Shown piece by piece: positions 50,328 through 58,938 of a stretch of 64,000 bases of DNA. This DNA is from Streptomyces sp. CA-210063. GTDB taxonomy: Bacteria > Actinomycetota > Actinomycetes > Streptomycetales > Streptomycetaceae. Location of the stretch: positions 7,440,001-7,504,000 of the forward strand of contig NZ_CP102512.1 of the NCBI RefSeq assembly GCF_024612015.1, given 5' to 3'. The translations under genes were made by a program, and so were the position numbers. The notes beneath the pieces were generated by a model. That model saw only the letters and a list, made by a program, of their open reading frames with translations, did not search any database and was not told the origin of the DNA. The stretch's first letter is position 1; each line of letters starts with the position of its first letter.

Positions 50328-51407
50328 ATGAACCCTTCCGACTCCGACACCGAGATGTCACGCGGCGCGCGTCTGGCCGCCCACAGCGCCGTCTCCGCCG
50401 CCCTCGCCCCGCACAGCGACCGCGCCCTGGGCGAGCTCCTCGACACGGCCGCCCCGCTGGGCTCCGGCATCGGCGGCAAGTCGGCGCTGCTGGAGGTCGC
50501 CGGAACCCCGGTCTTCGTGAAGCGCGTCCCTCTCACCGACCTGGAGCGGCGGCCGGAGCACGTCCACTCCACGGCGAACCTCTTCCGGCTCCCGCTCTTC
50601 TGCCAGTACGGCATCGGCAGCCCCGGCAGCCCCGGTTTCGGCGCCTGGCGGGAACTCGCCGTACACACGATGACGACGAACTGGGCGCTCGCGGGGGAGT
50701 ACGACGGCTTCCCCCTCATGCACCACTGGCGCGTACTGCCGGACTCCATCCCCCTCCCCGAGGAACTGGCCGACGTCGAACGGGCCGTCGCCCACTGGGG
50801 CGGCGGCCCCCACATACGCCACCGCATCGAGGCCCTCCAGAAGTCGTCGGCGAGCATCGCGCTGTTCCTCGAGTACATCCCGCAGAACCTCCACCACTGG
50901 CTGGGCGAACAGACGGCCGCCGGTGCCGAGGCAGCCGACCGGGCCTGCGCCCTGGTGGAGCGTGAACTGGCCGTAGGCGTCTCCTCCATGAACAGCCGAG
51001 GCCTCCTGCACTTCGACGCCCACTTCGAGAACATCCTGACCGACGGCCACCGCCTCTACTTCGCCGACTACGGCCTCGCCCTCTCCTCCCGCTTCGCCCT
51101 GTCCCCGCAGGAGACCGCCTTCTACGACCGCCACCGCACCTACGACCACTGCTACTCCCTCAGCTACCTGGTGAAGTGGCTGGTCACCGATCTGTACGGC
51201 TACGGGCGGGACGAGCGCGAGGCCCGGATACGCGCGTACGCCCGGGGTGAGCGCCCCACCGGCATCCCGGACACCGCCGCGGCGATCATCACCCGCCACG
51301 CCCCGCTCACCGCGGTGATGACGGACTTCTCCCGCCGCTTCGGGGACGGGAACAGGGAGACCCCGTATCCCCTGGACCAGCTCCGCCGACTGGGCCTCGT
51401 CACCTAA
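50328..51407 (+). CDS. Protein-kinase-like fold protein
   Basis: 359 residues from ATG 50328 (a second ATG at codon 10). A Lys in VFVKRVPL, the catalytic-loop-like HFDAHFENIL (His-x-Asp...Asn) and the metal-binding FADYGLA (DYG in place of DFG) show the kinase fold. Glycine-rich loop GSGIGGKSALLEV. No membrane segment. May phosphorylate a protein or small molecule such as an antibiotic; not one of the standard Ser/Thr kinases because the usual GxGxxG and APE motifs are altered. No partner gene next to it. Confidence 0.7.
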   Translation: MNPSDSDTEMSRGARLAAHSAVSAALAPHSDRALGELLDTAAPLGSGIGGKSALLEVAGTPVFVKRVPLTDLERRPEHVHSTANLFRLPLFCQYGIGSPGSPGFGAWRELAVHTMTTNWALAGEYDGFPLMHHWRVLPDSIPLPEELADVERAVAHWGGGPHIRHRIEALQKSSASIALFLEYIPQNLHHWLGEQTAAGAEAADRACALVERELAVGVSSMNSRGLLHFDAHFENILTDGHRLYFADYGLALSSRFALSPQETAFYDRHRTYDHCYSLSYLVKWLVTDLYGYGRDEREARIRAYARGERPTGIPDTAAAIITRHAPLTAVMTDFSRRFGDGNRETPYPLDQLRRLGLVT

Positions 51408-51423
51408 AAGAGGCAGCCAGTTT

Positions 51424-51438
51424 CCTAAAACCTTTAGG
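51424..51438. promoter_or_regulatory. TetR operator CCTAAA-N3-TTTAGG
   Basis: A perfect 6-bp inverted repeat, 39 bp before the TetR start. A further half-site CCTAAAAG lies at 51403-51410, overlapping the stop of the kinase-like gene. Typical position for autorepression. Confidence 0.7.
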
Positions 51439-51476
51439 CAACTGCATAATCGACCATGTCGAGCGAAAGGAGCGCC

Positions 51477-52055
51477 ATGGCACGCGTAGGGCTCACCCCG
51501 GAACGCCTGACCCAGGCGGGCGCGGAGCTGGCCGACGAGATCGGCTTCGACGAGGTGACCGTCTCGGAGCTGGCGCGACGGTTCGACGTGAAGGTCGCGA
51601 GCCTGTACTCGCATGTGAAGAACTCCCAGGACCTCAGGACCCGGATCGCCCTGCTCGCCCTCGAGGAACTGGCCGACCGGGGCGCCGCCGCGCTCGCCGG
51701 GCGGGCCGGCAAGGACGCGCTGACGGCGCTGGCGAACGTGTACCGCGACTACGCCCGCGAACACCCCGGCCGCTATGCCGCGGCCCGGTTCAGACTCGAC
51801 CCGCAGACGGCCGCGGCCAGCGCCGGCGGCCGGCACGCGCAGATGACGCGGGCGATCCTGCGCGGCTACGACCTGACCGAGCCGGACCAGACCCACGCGG
51901 TCCGGCTGCTGGGCAGCGTCTTCCACGGCTACGTCAGCCTGGAGTCGGCGGGTGGCTTCAGCCACAGCGCCCCCGACTCGCAGCAGAGCTGGGAGCGGAT
52001 CCTGGACGCCCTGGACGCCCTGCTGCGCAACTGGCCCGCCCACCCACCCCGTTGA
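51477..52055 (+). CDS. TetR-family transcriptional regulator
   Basis: 192 residues from ATG 51477 after AAAGGAG; an in-frame start at 51456 is less likely. Helix-turn-helix FDEVTVSELARRFDVKVASLYSHVKNSQDL and the C-terminal WHG-type domain (YAREHPGRYAAARFR) of the TetR_C group. It precedes the SGNH hydrolase gene at 52119 by 63 bp and is probably autoregulated by the palindrome upstream. Confidence 0.9.
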   Translation: MARVGLTPERLTQAGAELADEIGFDEVTVSELARRFDVKVASLYSHVKNSQDLRTRIALLALEELADRGAAALAGRAGKDALTALANVYRDYAREHPGRYAAARFRLDPQTAAASAGGRHAQMTRAILRGYDLTEPDQTHAVRLLGSVFHGYVSLESAGGFSHSAPDSQQSWERILDALDALLRNWPAHPPR

Positions 52056-52118
52056 CCGTCGGGACGACCGCCCCCACACCGCCAGGCAGTCCACCCCCAC
52101 CGATCGTCAGGTTGAGCC

Positions 52119-53312
52119 ATGCCCGCGAAGCACGAGAAGCACAAGAAGCACGACTGGATCACGACTTCCATCACCGCGGAACTCCTGCGCGGCGCCCTGG
52201 AGTTGGAGCGCACCGAGCGCGGCGTGCTGCCGCACCGGCTGCCCGCCCGGGCCCGCGCCCAGTGCGCCGACCCGCAGCTGGCCATGGTCGAGTCCCAGCC
52301 CTCCGGCGTACGCCTGGTCTTCCGCACCCGCGCCACCACCGTCGAACTCGACACCCTGCGCACCAAGCGGACCTACGTGGGCGCCCCGCCGCGCCCCGAC
52401 GGCGTCTACGACCTGCTCGTCGACGGCCGCCTGACGGACCAGGCGAGCGTGCCGAACGGCAACACCGTGACGATCGACATGGCGGCCGGCACGGCGGAGC
52501 ACCGCGCGGGCCCGCCCGGCACCGTCACCTTCACGGACCTCCCCGACGGCCTCAAGAGGGTCGAGATCTGGCTCCCGCACAACGAGACCACCGAACTCGT
52601 CGCCCTGCGCACCGACGCCCCCGTCGAGCCCGCCCCGGACCAGGGCCGCAGGGTGTGGCTGCACCACGGCAGCTCGATCAGCCACGGCTCCGACGCGGCC
52701 AGTCCCACCAGCATCTGGCCCGCCTTCGCCGCCTCCCTCGGCGGCGTCGAACTGATCAACCTGGGCCTCGGCGGCAGCGCCCTCCTCGACCCCTTCACCG
52801 CCCGCGCCATGCGGGACACCCCCGCCGACCTGATCAGCGTCAAGATCGGTATCAACCTCGTCAACCACGACGTGATGCGGCTGCGCGCCTTCACCTCCGC
52901 CGTCCACGGCTTCCTCGACACCCTCCGCGACGGCCACCCCACCGCGCCCCTCCTCGTCGTGTCCCCCATCCTCTGCCCCATCCACGAGGACACCCCCGGC
53001 CCCAGTGCCCCCGACTTCACCGACCTCGCCGAGGGCCGCCTCCGCTTCCGCGCCATGGGCGACCCCGAGGACCCCACCCCCGGGAAACTGACCCTCCGAC
53101 TGATCCGCGACGAGCTCTCGGCCCTGGTCGCCCAACGCACGCCCGACGACCCCAACCTCCACTACCTGGACGGCCTGGCCCTTTACGGCGAGTCCGACGC
53201 CACAGCCCTCCCGCTCCCCGACGACCTCCACCCGGACGCGGAGACCCACCGCCACATCGGCAACCGCTTCGCGGACCAGGTCTTCACAGCCAACGGCCCC
53301 TTCGCGCCCTGA
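52119..53312 (+). CDS. SGNH/GDSL-family esterase with N-terminal beta domain
   Basis: 397 residues. Residues 35-170 form an all-beta domain of the type found in front of some carbohydrate esterases; residues 180-390 are the SGNH hydrolase: block I HHGSSISHGSDA (GSSIS in place of GDSIT), block II NLGLGGSA, block III KIGINLVNH (N of GxND), block V DDLHPDAETH (Asp and His). No signal peptide; the Lys/His-rich start (MPAKHEKHKKHDW) is unusual. Probably deacylates a sugar or lipid. Downstream of the TetR gene; a hairpin and a repeat copy follow. Confidence 0.82.
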   Translation: MPAKHEKHKKHDWITTSITAELLRGALELERTERGVLPHRLPARARAQCADPQLAMVESQPSGVRLVFRTRATTVELDTLRTKRTYVGAPPRPDGVYDLLVDGRLTDQASVPNGNTVTIDMAAGTAEHRAGPPGTVTFTDLPDGLKRVEIWLPHNETTELVALRTDAPVEPAPDQGRRVWLHHGSSISHGSDAASPTSIWPAFAASLGGVELINLGLGGSALLDPFTARAMRDTPADLISVKIGINLVNHDVMRLRAFTSAVHGFLDTLRDGHPTAPLLVVSPILCPIHEDTPGPSAPDFTDLAEGRLRFRAMGDPEDPTPGKLTLRLIRDELSALVAQRTPDDPNLHYLDGLALYGESDATALPLPDDLHPDAETHRHIGNRFADQVFTANGPFAP

Positions 53313-53367
53313 AGGGCCGCAGGCCCTTTCAGGGGCGCGGGGAACTGCGCGATCAGCCACACACAAC
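53311..53367 (+). repeat. Terminator hairpin plus dispersed Streptomyces repeat
   Basis: AAGGGCC-GCA-GGCCCTT (53312-53328) starts at the stop of the esterase gene and is a terminator-like stem. It is followed by GGGGCGCGGGGAACTGCGCG and ATCAGCCAC (53332-53360), the core of an intergenic repeat that I know to be widespread in Streptomyces; related copies in this window lie at about 31-100, 58903-58935 and 60655-60715. Confidence 0.8.
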
Positions 53368-53422
53368 CGGCACATACGCTCCCACAGAGGTCCCCCTCAC
53401 CCCTTCTGGGTAAAGTGCGCCC

Positions 53423-54250
53423 ATGCGCGATCTAGGGGTGGGCTTCCAGTACCTCGTCCGTGGCCAACGCTGGGTGGCCCAACACGGCAAGCAATACGGC
53501 TTCGGACTCGTCCCGGGCCTGATCACACTCGTCCTCTACATAGCAGCCCTGGTGGCCCTGGCCTTCTGGGGCCCGGACTTCGTCACCTGGGCCACCCCCT
53601 TCGCGGACGACTGGTCCAGCCCCTGGCCGGGCCTCTTCCGCGGCTTCCTCACCGTCGTCCTGTTCGCCCTGGCCCTCGCCCTCGCGGTCATCACCTTCAC
53701 CGCCGTGACCCTCCTCATCGGCCAGCCCTTCTACGAGAACCTCTCGGAGAAGGTCGACCGGGACGTCTCCCCCGACGGCACCGCACCGGAGTCGGGCCTG
53801 CCGCTGTGGCGGGAGCTGTCGATCTCGGCCCGCGACAGCCTCCGTATCCTCGCGCGGGCGCTCCTGTGGGCCGTGCTGCTCTTCGCCCTCGGCTTCGTCC
53901 CGTTCATCGGCCAGACGGTCGTCCCCGTGATCGGCTTCTTCGTCACCGGCTTCTTCCTCACCGAGGAACTGACCGCCGTGGCCCTCCAGCGCCGCCGCGT
54001 CGAACTCCGCGACCGCCTCGCCCTGCTCCGCTCCCGCAAGATGCTCATCTGGGGCTTCGGCACCCCGCTGGCCCTCGCCTTCCTGGTGCCGTTCGTCGCC
54101 GTCTTCCTGATGCCGGGCGCGGTGGCGGGCGCCACCCTCATGGCCCGCGACCTGCTCGGCGAGGAGACGGCCGACGAGGACGGGCAGAACCGCGCCGTCC
54201 ACCCCGGCCACCCGAACCCCATGTTCCGTAAGCCGGAGGTCGGCGGGTGA
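53423..54250 (+). CDS. EI24/CysZ-type membrane protein
   Basis: 275 residues, four to five membrane helices (LVPGLITLVLYIAALVALAF, LTVVLFALALALAVITFTAV, ALLWAVLLFALGFVPFIGQTV, VPVIGFFVTGFFLTEELT, TPLALAFLVPFVAVF). The EI24 domain is shared with the sulfate-related CysZ family; actinobacterial members have no settled role. Acidic C-terminal tail. Convergent with the pyroglutamyl-peptidase-like gene 28 bp away. Confidence 0.85.
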   Translation: MRDLGVGFQYLVRGQRWVAQHGKQYGFGLVPGLITLVLYIAALVALAFWGPDFVTWATPFADDWSSPWPGLFRGFLTVVLFALALALAVITFTAVTLLIGQPFYENLSEKVDRDVSPDGTAPESGLPLWRELSISARDSLRILARALLWAVLLFALGFVPFIGQTVVPVIGFFVTGFFLTEELTAVALQRRRVELRDRLALLRSRKMLIWGFGTPLALAFLVPFVAVFLMPGAVAGATLMARDLLGEETADEDGQNRAVHPGHPNPMFRKPEVGG

Positions 54251-54278
54251 ACGAGCTCCTCGCCCTGGAAGCCGTCCC

Positions 54279-55538
54279 TCACACGGTCGAGCCGGTGACC
54301 GCCACGGTCACGATCGCCCGCACCTGAGCCACGATGTCCAGCCGGTTCCGTACGAACTCGGGATCGGTCACGGCCCCGGTCGTCGGATCCGTGTTGCCGG
54401 CCCCGAACTGCAGGACCGGCGTGTGCACATGCCCGCCCGGCAGGGAGCCCAGCCCCAGCCGGTCGCGCAGGAGCGTGGCCCGGTAGGCGATCTCGTTGGA
54501 GAGGTAGTTGCCGCCGCCTCCGGCCCGCGCCGTCGACCCGGCGGTCGGCCCTTGTGGCCGTACGACCGCCTCCGTGCCGCCCGCCGGGATCTCCGTCACG
54601 CTCGTGTTGTCGTACACCGGGAAGCGGCCGGTGTTCGCGGCGACGATGTCCGCGTACGGCAGGGTCGTCGACGTCCACTGCGGCTGCGTGGCGGGATCGG
54701 CGACCGGGATGGTCTCCGTGCGGCCGATGTTGTCGTTGTCCGGGAAGCCGCCGCGCCAGGCCCCGTTGGTCCGCTCGATGTCGAACCGGCCGACCCGGCC
54801 CTGACTGACGGTCGCGAAGAGATCCACGCGGGGCAACTGCCGCCGAAGCGTGCGCTCGACCGTGCCGTCCGCGAAATCCTGCCAGCGGACAGGGAACACG
54901 GCGGTCTCGATCCGCGCCGGCCCGTCGGCGGTCTGGATCACCGTCCCGTCGAGCGCGAGGGCCGTGGCCCCGGACGGATTGGAGATCCGCACGTCCCGGT
55001 CCAACGTGAACGGATCGAACCCGGTGACGAGGATCCGCTTCACGTCCTTGCCACGGGAGCCGTGCGCCGGATACCGAAGGGAGTCCTGCCCGCGAGACGC
55101 CTGCTCCAACTTGCCTATCAGCGCCACTCTCTGACGATCATTCAGATCGAACCCCGGCTCCCACCCCCGCACTTCCCGCGTCATCCCCAACCGCGCCCAG
55201 TACAGCGGCCGGTCGTCGTCCCGGCTCAGATCCCCGCGCGCCGGCGCCCGCCCCTGCACCCGGTCCACCGCCCGCGCCCACAACCGCGCCCCCTCCCGTA
55301 CGACGATCCGCTCGGCCTGCGCGTACGACCGCGCCTTGCTGAGCGCCCGCCCCAACTCCGGGGCCACGGCGTCGAATCCGGAGCGCCGCAGAATCTCCTG
55401 GGGCGCGGCCCGGTCGAGCCGCTGCTCCTCGACGGTCGCCGAGACATCCGCTTCGGCACCGCCGGCCGTCGTCGGGGCCGCGAGCCCCGCCAGCAGTGCG
55501 AGCCCGAGTACGCCGATCCGAACAGGTAGGTAATTCAA
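54279..55538 (-). CDS. Secreted pyroglutamyl-peptidase homologue, catalytic Cys replaced
   Basis: 419 residues from TTG 55538 (AAGGA 11 bases before; start uncertain). Signal peptide VLGLALLAGLAAPTTAGGA. Residues ~175-400 match peptidase family C15: RILVTGFDPF, ISNPSG, FATVSQGRVGRFDIERTNGAW (Glu region), GNYLSNEIAYRATLL in place of the usual YVCN/YLCN segment, and the His region GGHVHTPVL. The catalytic Cys is therefore Ser. Either a Ser-based hydrolase or a non-catalytic homologue. The N-terminal ~150 residues are an extra helical domain. Confidence 0.78.
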   Translation of the reverse strand: MNYLPVRIGVLGLALLAGLAAPTTAGGAEADVSATVEEQRLDRAAPQEILRRSGFDAVAPELGRALSKARSYAQAERIVVREGARLWARAVDRVQGRAPARGDLSRDDDRPLYWARLGMTREVRGWEPGFDLNDRQRVALIGKLEQASRGQDSLRYPAHGSRGKDVKRILVTGFDPFTLDRDVRISNPSGATALALDGTVIQTADGPARIETAVFPVRWQDFADGTVERTLRRQLPRVDLFATVSQGRVGRFDIERTNGAWRGGFPDNDNIGRTETIPVADPATQPQWTSTTLPYADIVAANTGRFPVYDNTSVTEIPAGGTEAVVRPQGPTAGSTARAGGGGNYLSNEIAYRATLLRDRLGLGSLPGGHVHTPVLQFGAGNTDPTTGAVTDPEFVRNRLDIVAQVRAIVTVAVTGSTV

Positions 55539-55720
55539 GGGAGTTCAGGTCCTTCCGTCGCCGTGGGGGAGCGTGGTGCCGAACGGCCGAAAGTATCGCG
55601 TGACATGAGTGGCGCGCGCTACGGGAGGTGCGCCGGATCAAAGCCGGGAGCCCCAGGCAGGGATCTCCCCGACCGCCTCCCGCAGCACCCCGACGAACGC
55701 CTCCCGCGGCCGGGTGACCC

Positions 55721-56296
55721 TCAGCCCACGTCCTCGCCCAGCAGGGTCAGGAAGTCCCGGAACGCCCCCGGCATGTCCACGGCCTCCGGATCCAGCAGCC
55801 ACTGGTACTGCAGTCCGTCCATCACGGCCACCAGCAGCGGCGCCGCCCGCTCCGGCGTGAGCCCGCTGGGCAGCCGGCCCCCGTACTCGGCGCGCAGCAC
55901 CTCGGCCATCGCCCCCCGCACCCGCCCGTACCGCTCGGTGAAGAACTCCCGCGCCGGATGCCCCTCGGTGACGCTCTCGCCGAGCAGCGCGGAGAAGGTC
56001 TGGATGATGCCGGGCCGCATGGCGTTGTACTCGACGAGGGAACCCAGCAGATCGAGCCGCAGCGGGCTGTCGGGCACGGCGTCCCAGCGGTCGCGTTCCT
56101 CGAGGACGGCGACGAGGAGCGCGTCCTTGGTGGGGAAGTAGTGCAGCAGCCCCTGCTGGGTGAGCCCGACGCGCTCGGCGACCGCGGCCATGCTCGCGCC
56201 CCGGTAGCCCCGCTCGGCGATCACCTCCAGAGCCGCCCGCACGATCCCGGCGCGCCGCTCCTCACCCCTGACGCCCCTGGTCCTGGTACCGCTCAT
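55721..56296 (-). CDS. TetR-family regulator next to a beta-glucosidase gene
   Basis: 191 residues from ATG 56296 (weak binding site; an in-frame start 45 bp upstream is less likely). Helix-turn-helix YRGASMAAVAERVGLTQQGLLHYFPTKDALL. The C-terminal half resembles BetI-type ligand domains. Divergent from the GH3 gene at 56427, whose 130-bp promoter gap includes ACCT...AGGT around 56362-56379, a possible but weak operator. Likely represses the glucosidase. Confidence 0.88.
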   Translation of the reverse strand: MSGTRTRGVRGEERRAGIVRAALEVIAERGYRGASMAAVAERVGLTQQGLLHYFPTKDALLVAVLEERDRWDAVPDSPLRLDLLGSLVEYNAMRPGIIQTFSALLGESVTEGHPAREFFTERYGRVRGAMAEVLRAEYGGRLPSGLTPERAAPLLVAVMDGLQYQWLLDPEAVDMPGAFRDFLTLLGEDVG

Positions 56297-56426
56297 GGCG
56301 TCACCGTACGGCACATGGCCCCATAGGGCCCGGCTGAACATAACGGCAGGATAACGAAACCTACCGCTCTACAGGTGATGGAGGCACGATGGGAGGGCAG
56401 AACGGACTCGATGAGGAGGCACCGCG

Positions 56427-58886
56427 ATGGCGGCAACCCCGGGCACGACCCCGGCCGACGAGGCACGCGAGGCGGTCGTGGAGGCGGCCCTCGGCAAGCT
56501 CGACCTCGACGCCAAGGCCCGGCTGCTCTCCGGCCAGGACATGTGGACGCTGCCCGCGCTTCCCGAGATCGGTCTGAAGTCCCTCGTGATGTCCGACGGC
56601 CCGATCGGTGTACGAGGAGTGCGCTGGACCGCCGACGACCCGTCCGTCGCACTGCCCTCCCCGACCGCCCTCGCCGCCACCTGGGACCCCGAACTCGCCC
56701 GCAGGGCAGGCGTGTTGCTGGCCCAGGAGGCCCGCCGCAAGGGCGTCCACGTCCTCCTCGCCCCCACCGTCAACCTCCACCGCTCCCCGCTCGGCGGCCG
56801 CCACTTCGAGGCGTACAGCGAGGACCCGTACCTCACCGGCGAGATCGGCTCGGGCTACGTGAACGGCGTCCAGTCCGGCGGCGTGGGCACCACGGTCAAG
56901 CACTTCGTCGCCAACGACGCCGAGACCGACCGCTTCACGGTGAACAACCTGGTCGGCGAACGCGCCCTGCGCGAGCTCTACTTGGCCCCCTTCGAGGCGA
57001 TCGTGGCGAACGCCCACCCCTGGGGCATCATGACCGCCTACAACACGGTCAACGGCACCACGATGACCGAGCACCACTACCTCGTGAACGAGGTCCTGCG
57101 CGACGAGTGGGGCTTCGACGGCTTCAACGTCTCCGACTGGATGGCCGCCCGTTCGACGACCGGCGCCATCGAGGGCGGCCTCGACGTCGCCATGCCCGGC
57201 CCCGTCACCGTCTACGGCGAAGCCCTGGCCACCGCCGTACGCGCCGGCGAGGTCAAGGAGACCAAGGTCGACGAGGCGGTCCGCCGGGTCCTGCGCCTGG
57301 CCGCCCGCGTCGGCATCCTGGAGGGCGCCGACCCGGTGGTCACCGAGCCCCCCGCCCCCGTCGACGGCGACGCCCTGGCCCGCGAGATCGCCCGCCGCGC
57401 CTTCGTCCTCGTCCGCAACGAGGTACGGAACGGGCAGCCGGCCCTGCCCCTGCGGCCCGGCGCGAAGATCGCGCTGATCGGTTCCGCGGCCCGCGACGCC
57501 CGCGTCCTCGGCGGCGGCTCCGCCACCGTCTTCCCGCCCCGGATCGTCTCCCCGCTCGACGGCCTCACGGCCGCTCTCCCCGAGGGCACGCTGACGTACG
57601 CGGTGGGCGCCGACCCGAACACCGAACTGGCCGTCGCCGACAAGGGATTCGCACTCCGCGCCATCTGCCGGGACGCCGCCGGTCACGTCATCGGCGCGGA
57701 CCCCGCCCCCAACGGCACCGTCCAGTGGTTCGACACCGCCCTTCCCGAGGGCGTCACCCCCGAAGCCCTGCACACCGTCGAGCTGACCGGCACCTTCACC
57801 CCGCGCGAGACCGGCACGCACACCTTCGGCATCAAGGGCCTCGGCGCCTTCAAGCTCACCATCGACGGCACGACGTACTTCGACGCCGCCCAGACCACCG
57901 ACGAGGACGACCCCTTCGTGTCGTTCTTCGGCGCCCCCGTCCCCCGGGCCGAGGCCGACCTGACCGCAGGCACCCCGGTCGGGGTCTCCCTCACCTACGT
58001 CGTGGCACTCCCCGACAACCTCCCCGTGAAGGTCGTCGCCTTCTCTCTCTGCCACCAGGAACCGCAGCGCGACCCCGACGACCTGATCGCCGAGGCCGTG
58101 GAGGCCGCCCGCGCCGCCGACACGGCCGTCGTCGTGGTCGCCACCACCGAACGCGTCGAGTCCGAGGGCTTCGACCGCAAGGACCTCCACCTCCCCGGCC
58201 GCCAGGACGACCTGGTCCGCGCGGTGGCCGCCGCCAACCCCGACACGGTCGTCGTCGTCAACTCCGGCTCCCCGGTGGAACTCCCCTGGCGCGACGACGT
58301 CGCCGCCGTCCTCCTCACCTGGTTCCCCGGCCAGGAGGGCGGCGCCGCCCTGGCCGACGTCCTCACCGGCACCCACGAGCCCGGCGGCCGCCTCCCCACC
58401 ACCTGGTGCGCCCTCCCGGACGCCCCCGTCACCCAGGTCGTCCCGACATCCGGTGAACTCGCCTACGACGAGGACGTGTTCATCGGCTACCGGGCCTGGG
58501 AGAAGAACGCCGCGACCCCCTCGTACCCCTTCGGCCACGGCCTCGGCTACACCGACTGGACGTACGAGTCCCTCGAGATCACGGACGGTACGACGGCGAC
58601 GGTCCGCGTCCGCAACACGGGCGACCGGGAGGGACGGGAGACCGTCCAGCTCTACCTGGCCCCGACGACGCCGGACGAGAACCGCCCACCCCGCTGGCTG
58701 GCGGGTTTCGCGACGGTCGAGGCGGCCCCCGGCGAGACGACGGAGGCAGTCGTCCGACTCCCGCGCCGAGCCTTCGAGATCTGGGACGAGACCGCCAACT
58801 CGTGGACGCACAAGAACGGTTCGTACGAGGTAGTGGCAGGCCGCTCAGTGGCTGACCGCCGCCTCACGGCAACCATGGAGGCGTAG
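56427..58886 (+). CDS. Beta-glucosidase, glycoside hydrolase family 3
   Basis: 819 residues from ATG 56427 after AGGAGG at ideal spacing. GH3 N-terminal barrel (about 40-320): LVMSDGPIGVRG, APTVNLHRSPLGGRHFEAYSEDPYLTG, VKHFVANDAETDR, catalytic nucleophile Asp in GFNVSDWMA. A PA14 domain is inserted at about 430-560 (FTPRETGTHTFGIKGLG), then the C-terminal GH3 domain (LTWFPGQEGGAALADVL) and a fibronectin-III-like end. No signal peptide, so it cleaves imported beta-glucosides inside the cell. Regulated by the divergent TetR gene. Confidence 0.95.
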   Translation: MAATPGTTPADEAREAVVEAALGKLDLDAKARLLSGQDMWTLPALPEIGLKSLVMSDGPIGVRGVRWTADDPSVALPSPTALAATWDPELARRAGVLLAQEARRKGVHVLLAPTVNLHRSPLGGRHFEAYSEDPYLTGEIGSGYVNGVQSGGVGTTVKHFVANDAETDRFTVNNLVGERALRELYLAPFEAIVANAHPWGIMTAYNTVNGTTMTEHHYLVNEVLRDEWGFDGFNVSDWMAARSTTGAIEGGLDVAMPGPVTVYGEALATAVRAGEVKETKVDEAVRRVLRLAARVGILEGADPVVTEPPAPVDGDALAREIARRAFVLVRNEVRNGQPALPLRPGAKIALIGSAARDARVLGGGSATVFPPRIVSPLDGLTAALPEGTLTYAVGADPNTELAVADKGFALRAICRDAAGHVIGADPAPNGTVQWFDTALPEGVTPEALHTVELTGTFTPRETGTHTFGIKGLGAFKLTIDGTTYFDAAQTTDEDDPFVSFFGAPVPRAEADLTAGTPVGVSLTYVVALPDNLPVKVVAFSLCHQEPQRDPDDLIAEAVEAARAADTAVVVVATTERVESEGFDRKDLHLPGRQDDLVRAVAAANPDTVVVVNSGSPVELPWRDDVAAVLLTWFPGQEGGAALADVLTGTHEPGGRLPTTWCALPDAPVTQVVPTSGELAYDEDVFIGYRAWEKNAATPSYPFGHGLGYTDWTYESLEITDGTTATVRVRNTGDREGRETVQLYLAPTTPDENRPPRWLAGFATVEAAPGETTEAVVRLPRRAFEIWDETANSWTHKNGSYEVVAGRSVADRRLTATMEA

Positions 58887-58902
58887 GGCACAGCGGCCGA
58901 CC

Positions 58903-58935
58903 CAGGGGCGCGGCGCACGCCCACGGCGGAACCCC
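58903..58935. repeat. Partial copy of the dispersed repeat
   Basis: CCCAGGGGCGCGGCGCACGC and the following CACGGCGG between the convergent GH3 and SGNH lipoprotein genes keep the GGGGCGCGG core but have lost the rest. Confidence 0.5.
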
Positions 58936-58938
58936 AGG

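Noticed and set aside
56361..58811. An 816-codon open frame on the minus strand opposite the GH3 gene
   Set aside because: Low-complexity Gly/Val/Asp/Glu translation with no motifs; the GH3 protein on the other strand is unmistakable.
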